DNA from: Nitrospira sp. KM1
GTDB taxonomy: Bacteria; Nitrospirota; Nitrospiria; Nitrospirales; Nitrospiraceae
Assembly: GCF_011405515.1 (NCBI RefSeq)
Contig: NZ_AP022671.1
Span: 3,162,001 to 3,226,000 of the forward strand
DNA length: 64,000 bases
Direction of reading: 5' to 3'
The notes below the pieces were generated by a model. That model saw only the letters and a program-made list of their open reading frames with translations. It was not told the DNA's origin and made no database searches. Shown here in pieces: positions 56,056 to 63,777 of the stretch. Position numbers and translations under genes: made by a program. Position 1 is the first letter of the stretch. Every line of letters starts with the position of its first letter.

Positions 56056-56952
56056 TTACAGATAGAACCCGGTCAGCAGTCCAGCCGCAATGACCGAACC
56101 GAACCATACGTGCCGGTGAAACAGTTCAAACGCACGTGAGGGTGAGAGCGCGGTTCTCAGTTGAAAGACCTGTCCGAGGCATACCAGGCTGAGGCCTGCG
56201 AGTACGACGAAGAAACTCCGCCCGATAGCCGACATCCAGCCGGCCAGTCCCAGCAGAAATAACATCGCGGCCAGTGCCACGCCGACCGCGATCCATGAGA
56301 TCCGTCCGAAGAACAAGGCCGATGATTTCACGCCGATGCGGAGATCGTCCTCCACGTCCTGTAGCGCGTAGATCGTATCGTAACCAATGGCCCAGAAGAC
56401 GGTTGCGGCAAATACGAGCCATGCCGGACTGTCGAGCGTTTCGCGAGCGGCGGCCCATGCCATGATCGTTCCCCAACCGAACGCGATGCCGAGCATCGTC
56501 TGCGGCACATGAATGATCCGCTTGGCAAACGGGTACAGTGCCGCGAGCAGCAGTGCGATCGGACTCAAGAGCATGGCAAGGGGATTGAGAAGCAGCACCA
56601 GCCCGGCGGCGGCGGCCACCAGGACGGCGGCGATCGCCGTCGCCTGTTTCACCGTCATTTCACCGGAGGCTAATGGTCGTAAGCGGGTCCTTGAGACGTG
56701 CCGGTCGAACGAGCGGTCGGCAAGATCATTCAGCACGACACCAGCGCTGCGCATAAGGAACGAGCCGAGTGAGAAGATTGCGAGCAGTTTCCATGGAGGA
56801 ACGCCCCGGGAGGCAAGGATGAGCGACCACCATGTCGGCAGCAACAGAAGGAGAGTCCCGGTCTGGCTCTGAAGACGGATCAAGCGAGCAACCGCAGACC
56901 AGGATGGCAGGACCGAAGGTCTGATAGATTCAGACGGAAACTCTGCAGGCAT
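56056..56952 (-). CDS. ubiA: 4-hydroxybenzoate polyprenyltransferase-type UbiA
   Basis: From ATG 56952 the protein has 298 residues; the frame is open to 57000. It is a polytopic prenyltransferase with the two aspartate-rich motifs of the UbiA family: NDLADRSFDRHVSRTRLRPL and DTIYALQDVEDDLRIGVKS. Other family features are RLQSQTGTLLLLLPTWWSLILA and WGTIMAWAA. It attaches a polyprenyl chain to an aromatic acid in quinone synthesis. It is convergent with the electron-transfer operon. The 4-hydroxybenzoate specificity is likely from the motif pattern, but menaquinone-type or other UbiA enzymes cannot be excluded. Confidence 0.87.
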   Translation of the reverse strand: MPAEFPSESIRPSVLPSWSAVARLIRLQSQTGTLLLLLPTWWSLILASRGVPPWKLLAIFSLGSFLMRSAGVVLNDLADRSFDRHVSRTRLRPLASGEMTVKQATAIAAVLVAAAAGLVLLLNPLAMLLSPIALLLAALYPFAKRIIHVPQTMLGIAFGWGTIMAWAAARETLDSPAWLVFAATVFWAIGYDTIYALQDVEDDLRIGVKSSALFFGRISWIAVGVALAAMLFLLGLAGWMSAIGRSFFVVLAGLSLVCLGQVFQLRTALSPSRAFELFHRHVWFGSVIAAGLLTGFYL

Positions 56953-57047
56953 GCCCGCGACCTTAGCCGAGGCATGTGTGGCTGTCAAACGGGCTCTCAA
57001 CTCATCCGGTCGGTTGTGGCTGACGGCGCCTTTTCGGTATAACGAAT

Positions 57048-58985
57048 ATGGTGAGGATGATTCACACTCATCGTGGTATCAAGAGCCGGCTTTCCACCGC
57101 GGCTATGGTCGCGGGGTTTTTGACGCTCCTGTTGGAGGGGTGCGGCCTCTTTAGCAGTCGAGACGGCCTCGGAGCCGGATATTATCTGCCGCTGACGGTG
57201 CAGCTGCGGGCCAATCCATCGGTTGCCGCGGCGCAGGTGACATACCAGGACGCCTGCGGCCAGGAACGCACGCTCCCAATCGGAGAATCTCTTTCGGCGG
57301 CGATTACACGCAAGACGGGCCGTGTCTTCCAAAAGGTCGTGTCCGATGAACAAGCCGGGGCGGCCGTGGACGGGTATGAGGATGTGTCGGTCGGCCTCGC
57401 GACGCTCGATCTCCTCGTCACCAGAAAAGTGAAGAAGAGCTATCCTGCCACGCTCACGATCGGATTGGATTTCGCCTATACGGCTGCCGACGGGACGGTC
57501 CTCTTTCAGAAAAAGTTACAAAGTTTGGGAAGCGGCGAAGTCGATGCGAGCGCTTCCTCATGCGATGTCACGGGACTCGAGCAGATTGCCCACGACGCGA
57601 TCGAGCGCGTCACCGACGGGATGGCGATTCAACTCGGAACCTCCAGCAAGGTCCTTGAGGCCGCCCGCAAAGCAGGCAGCGGCACACCCACACCTCAGGT
57701 CTCGGTCCCTCCCTCGCCGATCCCGTCGGGTATAAGCGCTGCCGCGCCGCTCACGATGTCTTTGGTTCACACTCCGTCACGATCGTCGGCTCCGGCCGTT
57801 CCCGGCGGACCAGCGACGTTGACATTTAGGGCCATCGTGCGCGATGAGAACCGCAATCAGGTGCTCCATCCGGGCGAAGCGCTCTCTGTCGAAATCGAAA
57901 TCACCAACGACGGGCCGGGGGATGCGCTTGGCGTCGAGGTGATGGCGAACGGAACTCCCGAGTTGGTCGAACAGATCCCGAGCGTCGTGCCGGTGGGAGA
58001 CATTCCACGGGGCGATGTAAAACGGATTTCAGTCGAAGGAAAAGCGGGAACGATAAAGGAAGCGCTGCAGGCCGAACTGACGCTCTCCATGCGAACCACT
58101 TCGCCATCGGATCAACTGCCTCAAGCCAAGCGATTCGTCATCTCGATGAAACCTGAAAGCGCTCCGGGCGCCACGGCCGCCCCGGTCGATGTCGATGAGA
58201 TTCCCAAGTCGAGCGGAAAACTGAAACAGCCGAAGGCCATCGGAATTGCCGTGGGGATTGGACAGTTCCGCGATCCCGACGTGCCACAGGTCAAGTATGC
58301 CTCTCGCGACGCCGAAGTCATGGGCGGCTATTGGCAGGCGGTGAGCGGAATTTTGCCGGACCGGATCCGTAGACTCACAGATCATCGTGCCCTTAAAGAC
58401 GATCTGATCGAAGCCTTGGAGGAGTGGCTTCCGGCTAAAGCCGATGCGTCCACCGTTGTATATCTGTACGTGTCGGGCAGGGGAGTCGTGGATGCCTCGA
58501 CTGGAGCCGTGTCCATCGTGCCGTTCGATGGTCATGCATCCGGCACCCGGATGTATTCGTTGCGGCGGCTCCACGAATCCCTGACACGATTACCGATCTA
58601 TCGAGCCATAGTCATGCTCGATCTGTCGCTCGAGACGATTGCCAGGCAGGACGGGTTGGAACCTGCTGCACCGGTGTGGGAACAGAGCGCGCAGGGGAAA
58701 GACAAGGTGCTCTTGATGGTCGGCAATCGGAGCGTTCAGGAAGCCCACGCTTATGATCCGGGGCACCATGGTCTGTTTACATACGAGGTCCTGAAAGGCA
58801 TGGCCGGTGCCGCCGATGTCGATAAAGACGGACAGGTTTTGGCCGGTGAACTATGCGCCTATGTCAAAGGTGAAGTGCGTGTGATTGCAAGAGAACAATT
58901 CGGAAACGAACAAGAGCCCTTTTGCATACCGGGCCCGAATCAAGGCGCGAGCGTGAGATTGCAGCCGATCTCGAAGATCAAGTAG
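57048..58985 (+). CDS. Lipoprotein with degenerate caspase-like (peptidase C14) domain
   Basis: The 645-residue protein has a lipobox LLLEGC (Cys32). A middle domain (about residues 255-375) looks like an Ig-like fold (VRDENRNQVLHPGEALSVEIEITNDGPG). The C-terminal 250 residues follow the caspase/metacaspase layout: AIGIAVGIGQF, then YLYVSGRGV, MLDLSLE, MVGNRSVQEAH, GLFTYEVLKGMAG and an EF-like ADVDKDGQVLAGELCAYV. The catalytic His is replaced by Arg478 and the Cys position by Ser527, so it is probably not a protease. It may be a scaffold or binding protein at the envelope. Two starts are possible (57048 or 57057); TATAAC at 57038-57043 suggests a near-leaderless transcript. Confidence 0.8.
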   Translation: MVRMIHTHRGIKSRLSTAAMVAGFLTLLLEGCGLFSSRDGLGAGYYLPLTVQLRANPSVAAAQVTYQDACGQERTLPIGESLSAAITRKTGRVFQKVVSDEQAGAAVDGYEDVSVGLATLDLLVTRKVKKSYPATLTIGLDFAYTAADGTVLFQKKLQSLGSGEVDASASSCDVTGLEQIAHDAIERVTDGMAIQLGTSSKVLEAARKAGSGTPTPQVSVPPSPIPSGISAAAPLTMSLVHTPSRSSAPAVPGGPATLTFRAIVRDENRNQVLHPGEALSVEIEITNDGPGDALGVEVMANGTPELVEQIPSVVPVGDIPRGDVKRISVEGKAGTIKEALQAELTLSMRTTSPSDQLPQAKRFVISMKPESAPGATAAPVDVDEIPKSSGKLKQPKAIGIAVGIGQFRDPDVPQVKYASRDAEVMGGYWQAVSGILPDRIRRLTDHRALKDDLIEALEEWLPAKADASTVVYLYVSGRGVVDASTGAVSIVPFDGHASGTRMYSLRRLHESLTRLPIYRAIVMLDLSLETIARQDGLEPAAPVWEQSAQGKDKVLLMVGNRSVQEAHAYDPGHHGLFTYEVLKGMAGAADVDKDGQVLAGELCAYVKGEVRVIAREQFGNEQEPFCIPGPNQGASVRLQPISKIK

Positions 58986-59047
58986 CAGGGGAAAAACCTC
59001 TTGAGACCTGGAAAAAACCCGTGTAGGGTAAGGATCCTTCCGCAGAC

Positions 59048-59123
59048 GCCGGCGTAGCTCAGTTGGTAGAGCAGCGGTTTCGTAAACCGCAGGTCGCCCG
59101 TTCAATCCGGGTCGCCGGCTCCA
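59048..59123 (+). tRNA. tRNA-Thr(CGT), integration target
   Basis: The cloverleaf is complete: acceptor GCCGGCG/CGCCGGC, anticodon stem GCGGT/ACCGC with loop TTCGTAA (anticodon CGT), T-loop TTCAATC and encoded TCCA 3' end. The integrase gene lies six bases beyond, pointing towards it, so the 3' end is probably the attachment site. Confidence 0.95.
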
Positions 59124-59128
59124 CAATC

Positions 59129-60244
59129 TCAAGCACTTACGTTCTTAGAAGAATCCTTCAAATCGGCAGGTGTTAATACAGTGTTAGAAAGGTAGGTAGA
59201 GAGCTTACCTGCAGCGGCAATCAAATCACTTTCTGCCACGCTGTTATATCGCTTCCACATCATCGGCGATTTGTGCCCGATGATCTGCATGGCCGTGGTT
59301 GTATCGACGCCTGCGCGTCTTAGGTTTGTGGCTGCGCAGTGTCTCAAATCGTGAAACCGTAAGTTCTCTATGCCTGCCTTCTTGCTAGCCGTCTTAAATG
59401 ACCTTTTGACTTCCCTCACAGGATTTCGCTGATACACGAATACGTGTTTGTGTTTTAGGTCTCTGACCTTGGATAGGTCCATCAAGGCGGTCTTCACATC
59501 ATGAGTCATCGGCACCTGACGGGGTTTGTTGGTTTTTGTATCAACACCCCGTAGTGTAATGATCCCTCGATGCAGGTCTACTCGATCCCAGGTCAAATTT
59601 AAGATTTCGCCTAAACGCTGACCTAGATGGTAGGCAGTTAGCAAGATGGGCTTCAAATGAGGGGCAGAGCATTCGTATAGCCTGCTCCACTCTTCAGCAC
59701 TTAACACTCTGTCTCGTTCATTGTTCGGGTTAGGAATGGGTACAAGGCTAGCAGGGTTGACCATGAGCAGACGCTTTCGTCTCGCTACGTTCAAGCAATG
59801 CTTCAGGACGATGTGATCATTGTTAATGGTCTGAAGCTTTACCGCATCACCATTACTCTTCTTTCGCTGTGCCCTGTACTCCTCTACATGTTCAGGAGTA
59901 ATTGCTGTTAGCTCCTTGTTTCCAAAGAACGGTATCAGCTGTAACTGGACTATGTTAATTCGGTCCTTAAGAGACTTGAGCCGTAGAACCTCCTCTAGTG
60001 CTAGGTAGGTCTCTCCCCACTCCTTAAATGTGAGCGGTTTGGCTGCGTCGCTCTTGATCATGCCCTTCATCAATTCAGTCTTGATAAGAGCTTCCTGTTG
60101 TCTAGCAGCAGTCCGGTTATGACTTCCGACCTTCCACCGTCGCAGCTTTCCTCCTCCTTTTCCATTTGCTAGCGATATTGTCTTACCATCATCAATGATA
60201 GAGAACTCCACATAATAACTATCCTTCCGTTTAGTCAGCCCCAT
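59129..60244 (-). CDS. int: Tyrosine recombinase / integrase of an integrated element
   Basis: The 371-residue protein has an N-terminal arm-binding region, a SAM-like core-binding domain (about 70-160) and a catalytic domain with the R-H-R-H-Y set: R210 (HLGQRLGEIL), H298 and R301 (FHDLRHCAATNL), H324 (IIGHKSPMMW) and nucleophile Y333. It is convergent with tRNA-Thr, which ends five bases from its stop codon, the classic arrangement of elements inserted in a tRNA 3' end. Its start overlaps the xre gene by 14 bases. It should catalyse insertion and, with an AlpA/Xis-like factor, excision. Confidence 0.94.
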   Translation of the reverse strand: MGLTKRKDSYYVEFSIIDDGKTISLANGKGGGKLRRWKVGSHNRTAARQQEALIKTELMKGMIKSDAAKPLTFKEWGETYLALEEVLRLKSLKDRINIVQLQLIPFFGNKELTAITPEHVEEYRAQRKKSNGDAVKLQTINNDHIVLKHCLNVARRKRLLMVNPASLVPIPNPNNERDRVLSAEEWSRLYECSAPHLKPILLTAYHLGQRLGEILNLTWDRVDLHRGIITLRGVDTKTNKPRQVPMTHDVKTALMDLSKVRDLKHKHVFVYQRNPVREVKRSFKTASKKAGIENLRFHDLRHCAATNLRRAGVDTTTAMQIIGHKSPMMWKRYNSVAESDLIAAAGKLSTYLSNTVLTPADLKDSSKNVSA

Positions 60245-60461
60245 CGGACTTCCTCCTTTCCTGTGGCTTGCTTGCCACTCCGACCAGTTGGGTAAGGGAA
60301 ACGTTTAGCGCCTTACACAGCTTGAGAAGAGTGGAGAGCTGAGGGTCAAGCAGGCCAGCTTCGAGCCTTGCAAGTGACACAAAGTGCACGCCACTTAAGT
60401 CCCCCAGCTTTCGCAAGCTCAACCCTCGTCGCTCTCGCCACTCTCTCAAGCATGTCTTCAT
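60231..60461 (-). CDS. XRE-family helix-turn-helix regulator
   Basis: The 76-residue protein is a small Cro/CI-type HTH: residues 9-62 with REWRERRGLSLRKLGDLSG, VHFVSLARLEAGLLDPQLSTLLKLCKALNVSL. It has no extra domain. It overlaps int by 14 bases and probably regulates integrase expression in the element. Confidence 0.87.
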   Translation of the reverse strand: MKTCLREWRERRGLSLRKLGDLSGVHFVSLARLEAGLLDPQLSTLLKLCKALNVSLTQLVGVASKPQERRKSDGAD

Positions 60462-60500
60462 AGACGAATGTTAGCGTTTATGCTAATACACTGTCAATCA

Positions 60501-60710
60501 CTATTTGGCGGGCATCGGCAGGACAGTGTGTTCCTCGATCCAGTTATCTAACGCTTGTCGATCAAACTTGGTCAGGCGTCCCACCTTCACAAAGGGTATT
60601 CGGCGTTGGCTTACCATCGTATAAAGGGTATGAACACTTATCCCAATGATGTCTGCCATTTCTCGCATACCCAACAGTCGGCGCGACGTTTGCTGAGACG
60701 GCTCAGTCAC
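60501..60710 (-). CDS. AlpA/excisionase-type HTH protein, copy 1
   Basis: The 69-residue protein has a MerR-like HTH_17 fold: LLGMREMADIIGISVHTLYTMVSQRRIPFVKVGRLTKFDRQALDNWIEEH. Such proteins act as excisionases or transcription activators of integrase. It lies 39 bases upstream of xre on the same strand. A second one of the same type sits at 62531-62737. Confidence 0.87.
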   Translation of the reverse strand: MTEPSQQTSRRLLGMREMADIIGISVHTLYTMVSQRRIPFVKVGRLTKFDRQALDNWIEEHTVLPMPAK

Positions 60711-60991
60711 TTGGTTATCCTTTCGTTTTCTCTAGTCCCCGGGTCTAGCGCTCGCCTTCCCGCGCCAGCGGGGAAGGCGAGCGCACTAGACAACTCGGCT
60801 TTCAGTGGGTGAGATTCCACACTCTCAGTGTTGACCTGCTAAATTTTAGGGGATGCAAAGGACGACCTACGAGCTTTTGGGGGGTGTACTACATCCCTCG
60901 TTACTTCAGTTATTTGGGAATGTGGCTTTAGAAAAGATTAATCAATCATAGGTGAGCACACACCCCCACAAAGTTAGTAGGTATTGAGGGT
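60711..60991. other. 281-base gap with strong inverted repeats
   Basis: This contains the long hairpin at 60743-60791 and a wider 8-bp inverted pair GGGGGTGT (60880-60887) / ACACCCCC (60960-60967). I see no gene. It probably holds the promoter of the xis-xre-int run and the end of the ATPase transcript. Confidence 0.5.
60743..60791. repeat. Long near-perfect inverted repeat
   Basis: GTCTAG-CGCTCGCCTTCCC (60743-60761) faces GGGAAGGCGAGCG-CA-CTAGAC (60771-60791). That is a 13-bp perfect GC-rich stem with a 9-base loop and a further 6-bp outer stem. It could be a terminator, a protein-binding site or a structured RNA. No T-run follows on either strand. Confidence 0.75.
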
Positions 60992-62215
60992 CTATAAATG
61001 GATGAATTCGTCTTTCATCGACCATGCCCACTCGGGATTTACGACCAACTGATGCGGCACCCCATTTCCATAGTCCTCATACAGTGCGAATCCCAACCAC
61101 GCCATCTCCTGCATCGCTAGTTTTGCAGTGTCTGGGCTTACTCTGAGAGCGTCTTTAACTTGGTTGACTGTTAAGGCCTCCCCTCCGTTTCTCTTGAATG
61201 CCAGCAGTATTTTCCTCCGCTTCTCTGGCATTGACGACAGTGCCACTTGTACGACATGTGGCATATCCTCTACCGTTAATTGTCGTCGTTCGTGCAGAAG
61301 CGCATGACCCCGAGCTAGGTTATACAGAACAGCCTGTGCCCTATATGGTGCTTCATGCTGTGGTTGTATGTCTGGGTCATAGGGAGTTCGCATTATCGCA
61401 AGGAGCTTAGCGCAAGCTGCAATACTCCTGCGGGTTTCAGCAGGGTCTTTAGCAAGCTCCCAGGGAACACCTCTGAACCCCTTATTGTCTGTGAATACCT
61501 GAGCCAAAAACTGATGTACCTGCAACCTGCACGTCCTCAACTTTTCGACATAGGGAAGTTCCCCATGATTTATCTTGGACAGTTCTTCAACAGTGGGTTC
61601 TGACATGGCTTGCATGACAAGGAAAAACATCCGACTGCCGAGATTGGCCATAACCTTCCATACCACTGAATCAAATGGGGTTGTACAACCCAACCATGCA
61701 AACAAGTAATCGCCCTCATAGCCACGTCTTCCATGTGTCCCGCTATCAGTCATGAAACCCTGACCATCCAACACGCGAGTGATTACACTAAATTTTTCGA
61801 TTAATTCATCCTGTTTTCCTTTAAAGATGGTTGCCATTTCCGGGGTAAGCAGTACCCGCTTTTGAATTTTTGGCAGGAGATCAACTTTCTTTAACTTGTC
61901 TACCGACGTATTTGCCGATTGGCTCACAAACGCAGCATGCGTGAACTTATCCGACCGATAACAGATCGGGTCACCATTCATGCAGGCCCCATCGAACATA
62001 CTGGCAACCGTAGTTTTCCCTGCACTGGGTGGTCCCACGTAAATTAACGCCACAGGGTTCACGTTGTCGGCGAGCAATAGTGTGGCGCACGTCGATAGTC
62101 CCATCTCTACAGCCTGCCATAAGTCAGGGAAATGCGTAGTTATGACATCACGGACATCCTTAATGCTCACTTTGTTGACGGTTGCAATTTCTTCCACCGC
62201 ACTATTCACGTTCAT
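60992..62215 (-). CDS. P-loop ATPase with C-terminal winged helix, element protein
   Basis: I start it at ATG 62215 (MNVNSAVEEIATVNKV), giving 407 residues; the frame is open to 62305. Walker A is GPPSAGKTTVASMF. Beyond it, LLTPEMATIF and FMTDSGTHGRRGYEGDYLFAWLGCTTP follow, in positions where Walker B and sensor motifs of helicase-like AAA/SF3 or DUF3987-like proteins occur. The C-terminal 70 residues look like a winged helix (LTVNQVKDALRVSPDTAKLAMQEM). A role in DNA replication or mobilisation of the element is plausible but not established. It lies 3 bases into the end of the upstream 110-residue gene. Confidence 0.7.
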   Translation of the reverse strand: MNVNSAVEEIATVNKVSIKDVRDVITTHFPDLWQAVEMGLSTCATLLLADNVNPVALIYVGPPSAGKTTVASMFDGACMNGDPICYRSDKFTHAAFVSQSANTSVDKLKKVDLLPKIQKRVLLTPEMATIFKGKQDELIEKFSVITRVLDGQGFMTDSGTHGRRGYEGDYLFAWLGCTTPFDSVVWKVMANLGSRMFFLVMQAMSEPTVEELSKINHGELPYVEKLRTCRLQVHQFLAQVFTDNKGFRGVPWELAKDPAETRRSIAACAKLLAIMRTPYDPDIQPQHEAPYRAQAVLYNLARGHALLHERRQLTVEDMPHVVQVALSSMPEKRRKILLAFKRNGGEALTVNQVKDALRVSPDTAKLAMQEMAWLGFALYEDYGNGVPHQLVVNPEWAWSMKDEFIHL

Positions 62216-62544
62216 GCTCCTCTCCGTACGCTCGGAAGTTTGTTCCGAGATGTGGTATTTCCTGCATAGCTGACCTTCATGCCTTTCTGCGCGGCCTTCG
62301 CGCAATAGATCTTGCGTCCCACGAAATGTTTTCGGATTAATTCATCAGCCTGTGGGTAGATGACATGGTCCATATAGTCGTCATCCTTTTTATTGAACAA
62401 TGAATCCGTTAGCGGAACAGAGTTATGATTGATGCGCGGAGAATCTGCTCCATCCACGTCCCCCACGATCTCAAGACGGACGGGATCACCCGTTACCGGA
62501 AGTCTCCATTCTGCTAGGACACGCGTTATCTCAACTTCGCTCAT
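62212..62544 (-). CDS. Unknown 110-residue element protein
   Basis: The protein starts MSEVEITRVLAEWRLPVTGDPVRLEIVGDVDGADSP-like and has no family I recognise. It overlaps the start of the ATPase gene by four bases and the end of the AlpA-like gene by 14, so the three form one compact, translationally coupled operon. The C-terminal 50 residues are basic (KKDDDYMDH, then RKHFVGRKIYCAKAAQKG), which could suit nucleic acid binding. It contains the single cysteine of the chain at about residue 82. Confidence 0.65.
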   Translation of the reverse strand: MSEVEITRVLAEWRLPVTGDPVRLEIVGDVDGADSPRINHNSVPLTDSLFNKKDDDYMDHVIYPQADELIRKHFVGRKIYCAKAAQKGMKVSYAGNTTSRNKLPSVRRGA

Positions 62545-62737
62545 GCGTCACCTCATTTATCGGCTGATTTGGTTTAAGCCCAAGACGAACCCATGCCTCC
62601 AAATCTGATACCCGTATGCGTGTCAATCGACCAACTTTCACGATTGGGATGTGACCACCGGCGACCCATTTTTTAAGCATCGCCACTGAACACGAGAGAC
62701 GTGTTGCTACTTCTTTGATCGAAAGTAAATCTGCCAT
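62531..62737 (-). CDS. AlpA/excisionase-type HTH protein, copy 2
   Basis: From ATG 62737, which follows aaggagcag, the protein has 68 residues and the HTH_17 fold MADLLSIKEVATRLSCSVAM, VAGGHIPIVKVGRLTRIRVSDLEAWVR. It resembles copy 1 in fold and in the VKVGRLTxxxxxxLexW pattern. It heads the operon with the 110-residue protein and the ATPase, so it may activate it. Confidence 0.85.
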   Translation of the reverse strand: MADLLSIKEVATRLSCSVAMLKKWVAGGHIPIVKVGRLTRIRVSDLEAWVRLGLKPNQPINEVTHERS

Positions 62738-63777
62738 GAACTGCTCCTTGATAATGTGGATGAAACACACTGCCATCCGCTGGCACTATGCCATGGTCTA
62801 GTAGATCATCTAAGAAAACTCGATTGGATTGAATAAAGACCTAGGGAATAGGCAGTGAACAAGCACTAGCGGACATAACCAAGCGCGCGCACAGTCGCAG
62901 TTACATATGTCACCTCCTGGTTGACTTATTGGATGGACGGATCTGAAGCAACTAATGTTGCCTATCTGAAAATATCTGCGAGAAGTGGAGTTGCTTTGCG
63001 CTTACATAGGCTGAATCTTATATCTAAACCATCATGGACCATCAGGATACGATCTCATGGTCTATGGAGGAAGATTTCGATTGCTACTTCCCGAGCTGCC
63101 TATCCCGATAACGTCAAAAAGGTCACTGTATCTGAAGGGATACCTCTCGAATAGTGTTTTGAGCCTGAGATCCCCTGCTAGGACTCATACAACTTACCGC
63201 AGGTGATTGGTGGAAATATGTCAAGGTGAACCTACGGTATCAAGCGGTATCCACTCATAGTAACGATGAAGGGGATTTTAGGCTTTCTCATAACACTTAA
63301 CGGTCATCTCCTAAAAAAGTAACATCCTTCATCAGATGTGTAAGACCAGCATGTCATTCAAACTTTATAACCATATATAAAATGTATGAATTTTCCGAGG
63401 TACTTAGAAATTGCCTAGAAATCAATAATCTAAACTTTCTGGCGAAGCCTCACCCCTAAACGAGTTGAACATAGCCATGTCCTTCCCTTTTTCCGAAAAA
63501 GCTACCTCAAGAGGTTAAATTAGGTTTGAGAGAATTTTCGATGTGCCTGAAAGCCTACTTTGCCCATTTTTACAATAACCTACGAACACTTTTAATGGTC
63601 TGAAAACGCTTCAATTTAGGTCGACTTTTGTCAACCATCTTGTCAACCGCCTTCCTTCTCTTTACGCATATACACGCATATGCATATTTCTCATGGCTCT
63701 TGCGCCTCTGTCACAGAGGCTCCTAGAATTGCTTCCCAGAAAAGGTTTATGTCCGAACATATCCCTTACTTCATCAC
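62738..63777. other. AT-rich stretch of about 1 kb without a convincing gene
   Basis: It is visibly more AT-rich than the left side of the window. The only longer frame (62921-63154, plus strand) has no ribosome binding site and no family resemblance. It contains a palindrome tagatcatcta near 62802, short repeats of tgtcaacc near 63640 and acgcatat near 63665, and a 7-bp hairpin at 63704-63720. The stretch could hold a non-coding RNA, the element's origin or the decayed remains of a gene; I cannot decide. Confidence 0.5.
63704..63720. repeat. 7-bp perfect hairpin upstream of the EVE-like gene
   Basis: GCCTCTG and CAGAGGC pair around a 3-base loop, about 60 bases before the ATG at 63778. It may be an attenuator, operator or terminator. 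Confidence 0.35.

Noticed and set aside
62921-63154. 77-residue open frame on the plus strand
   Set aside because: No ribosome binding site, TTG start, composition like non-coding DNA and no family resemblance.
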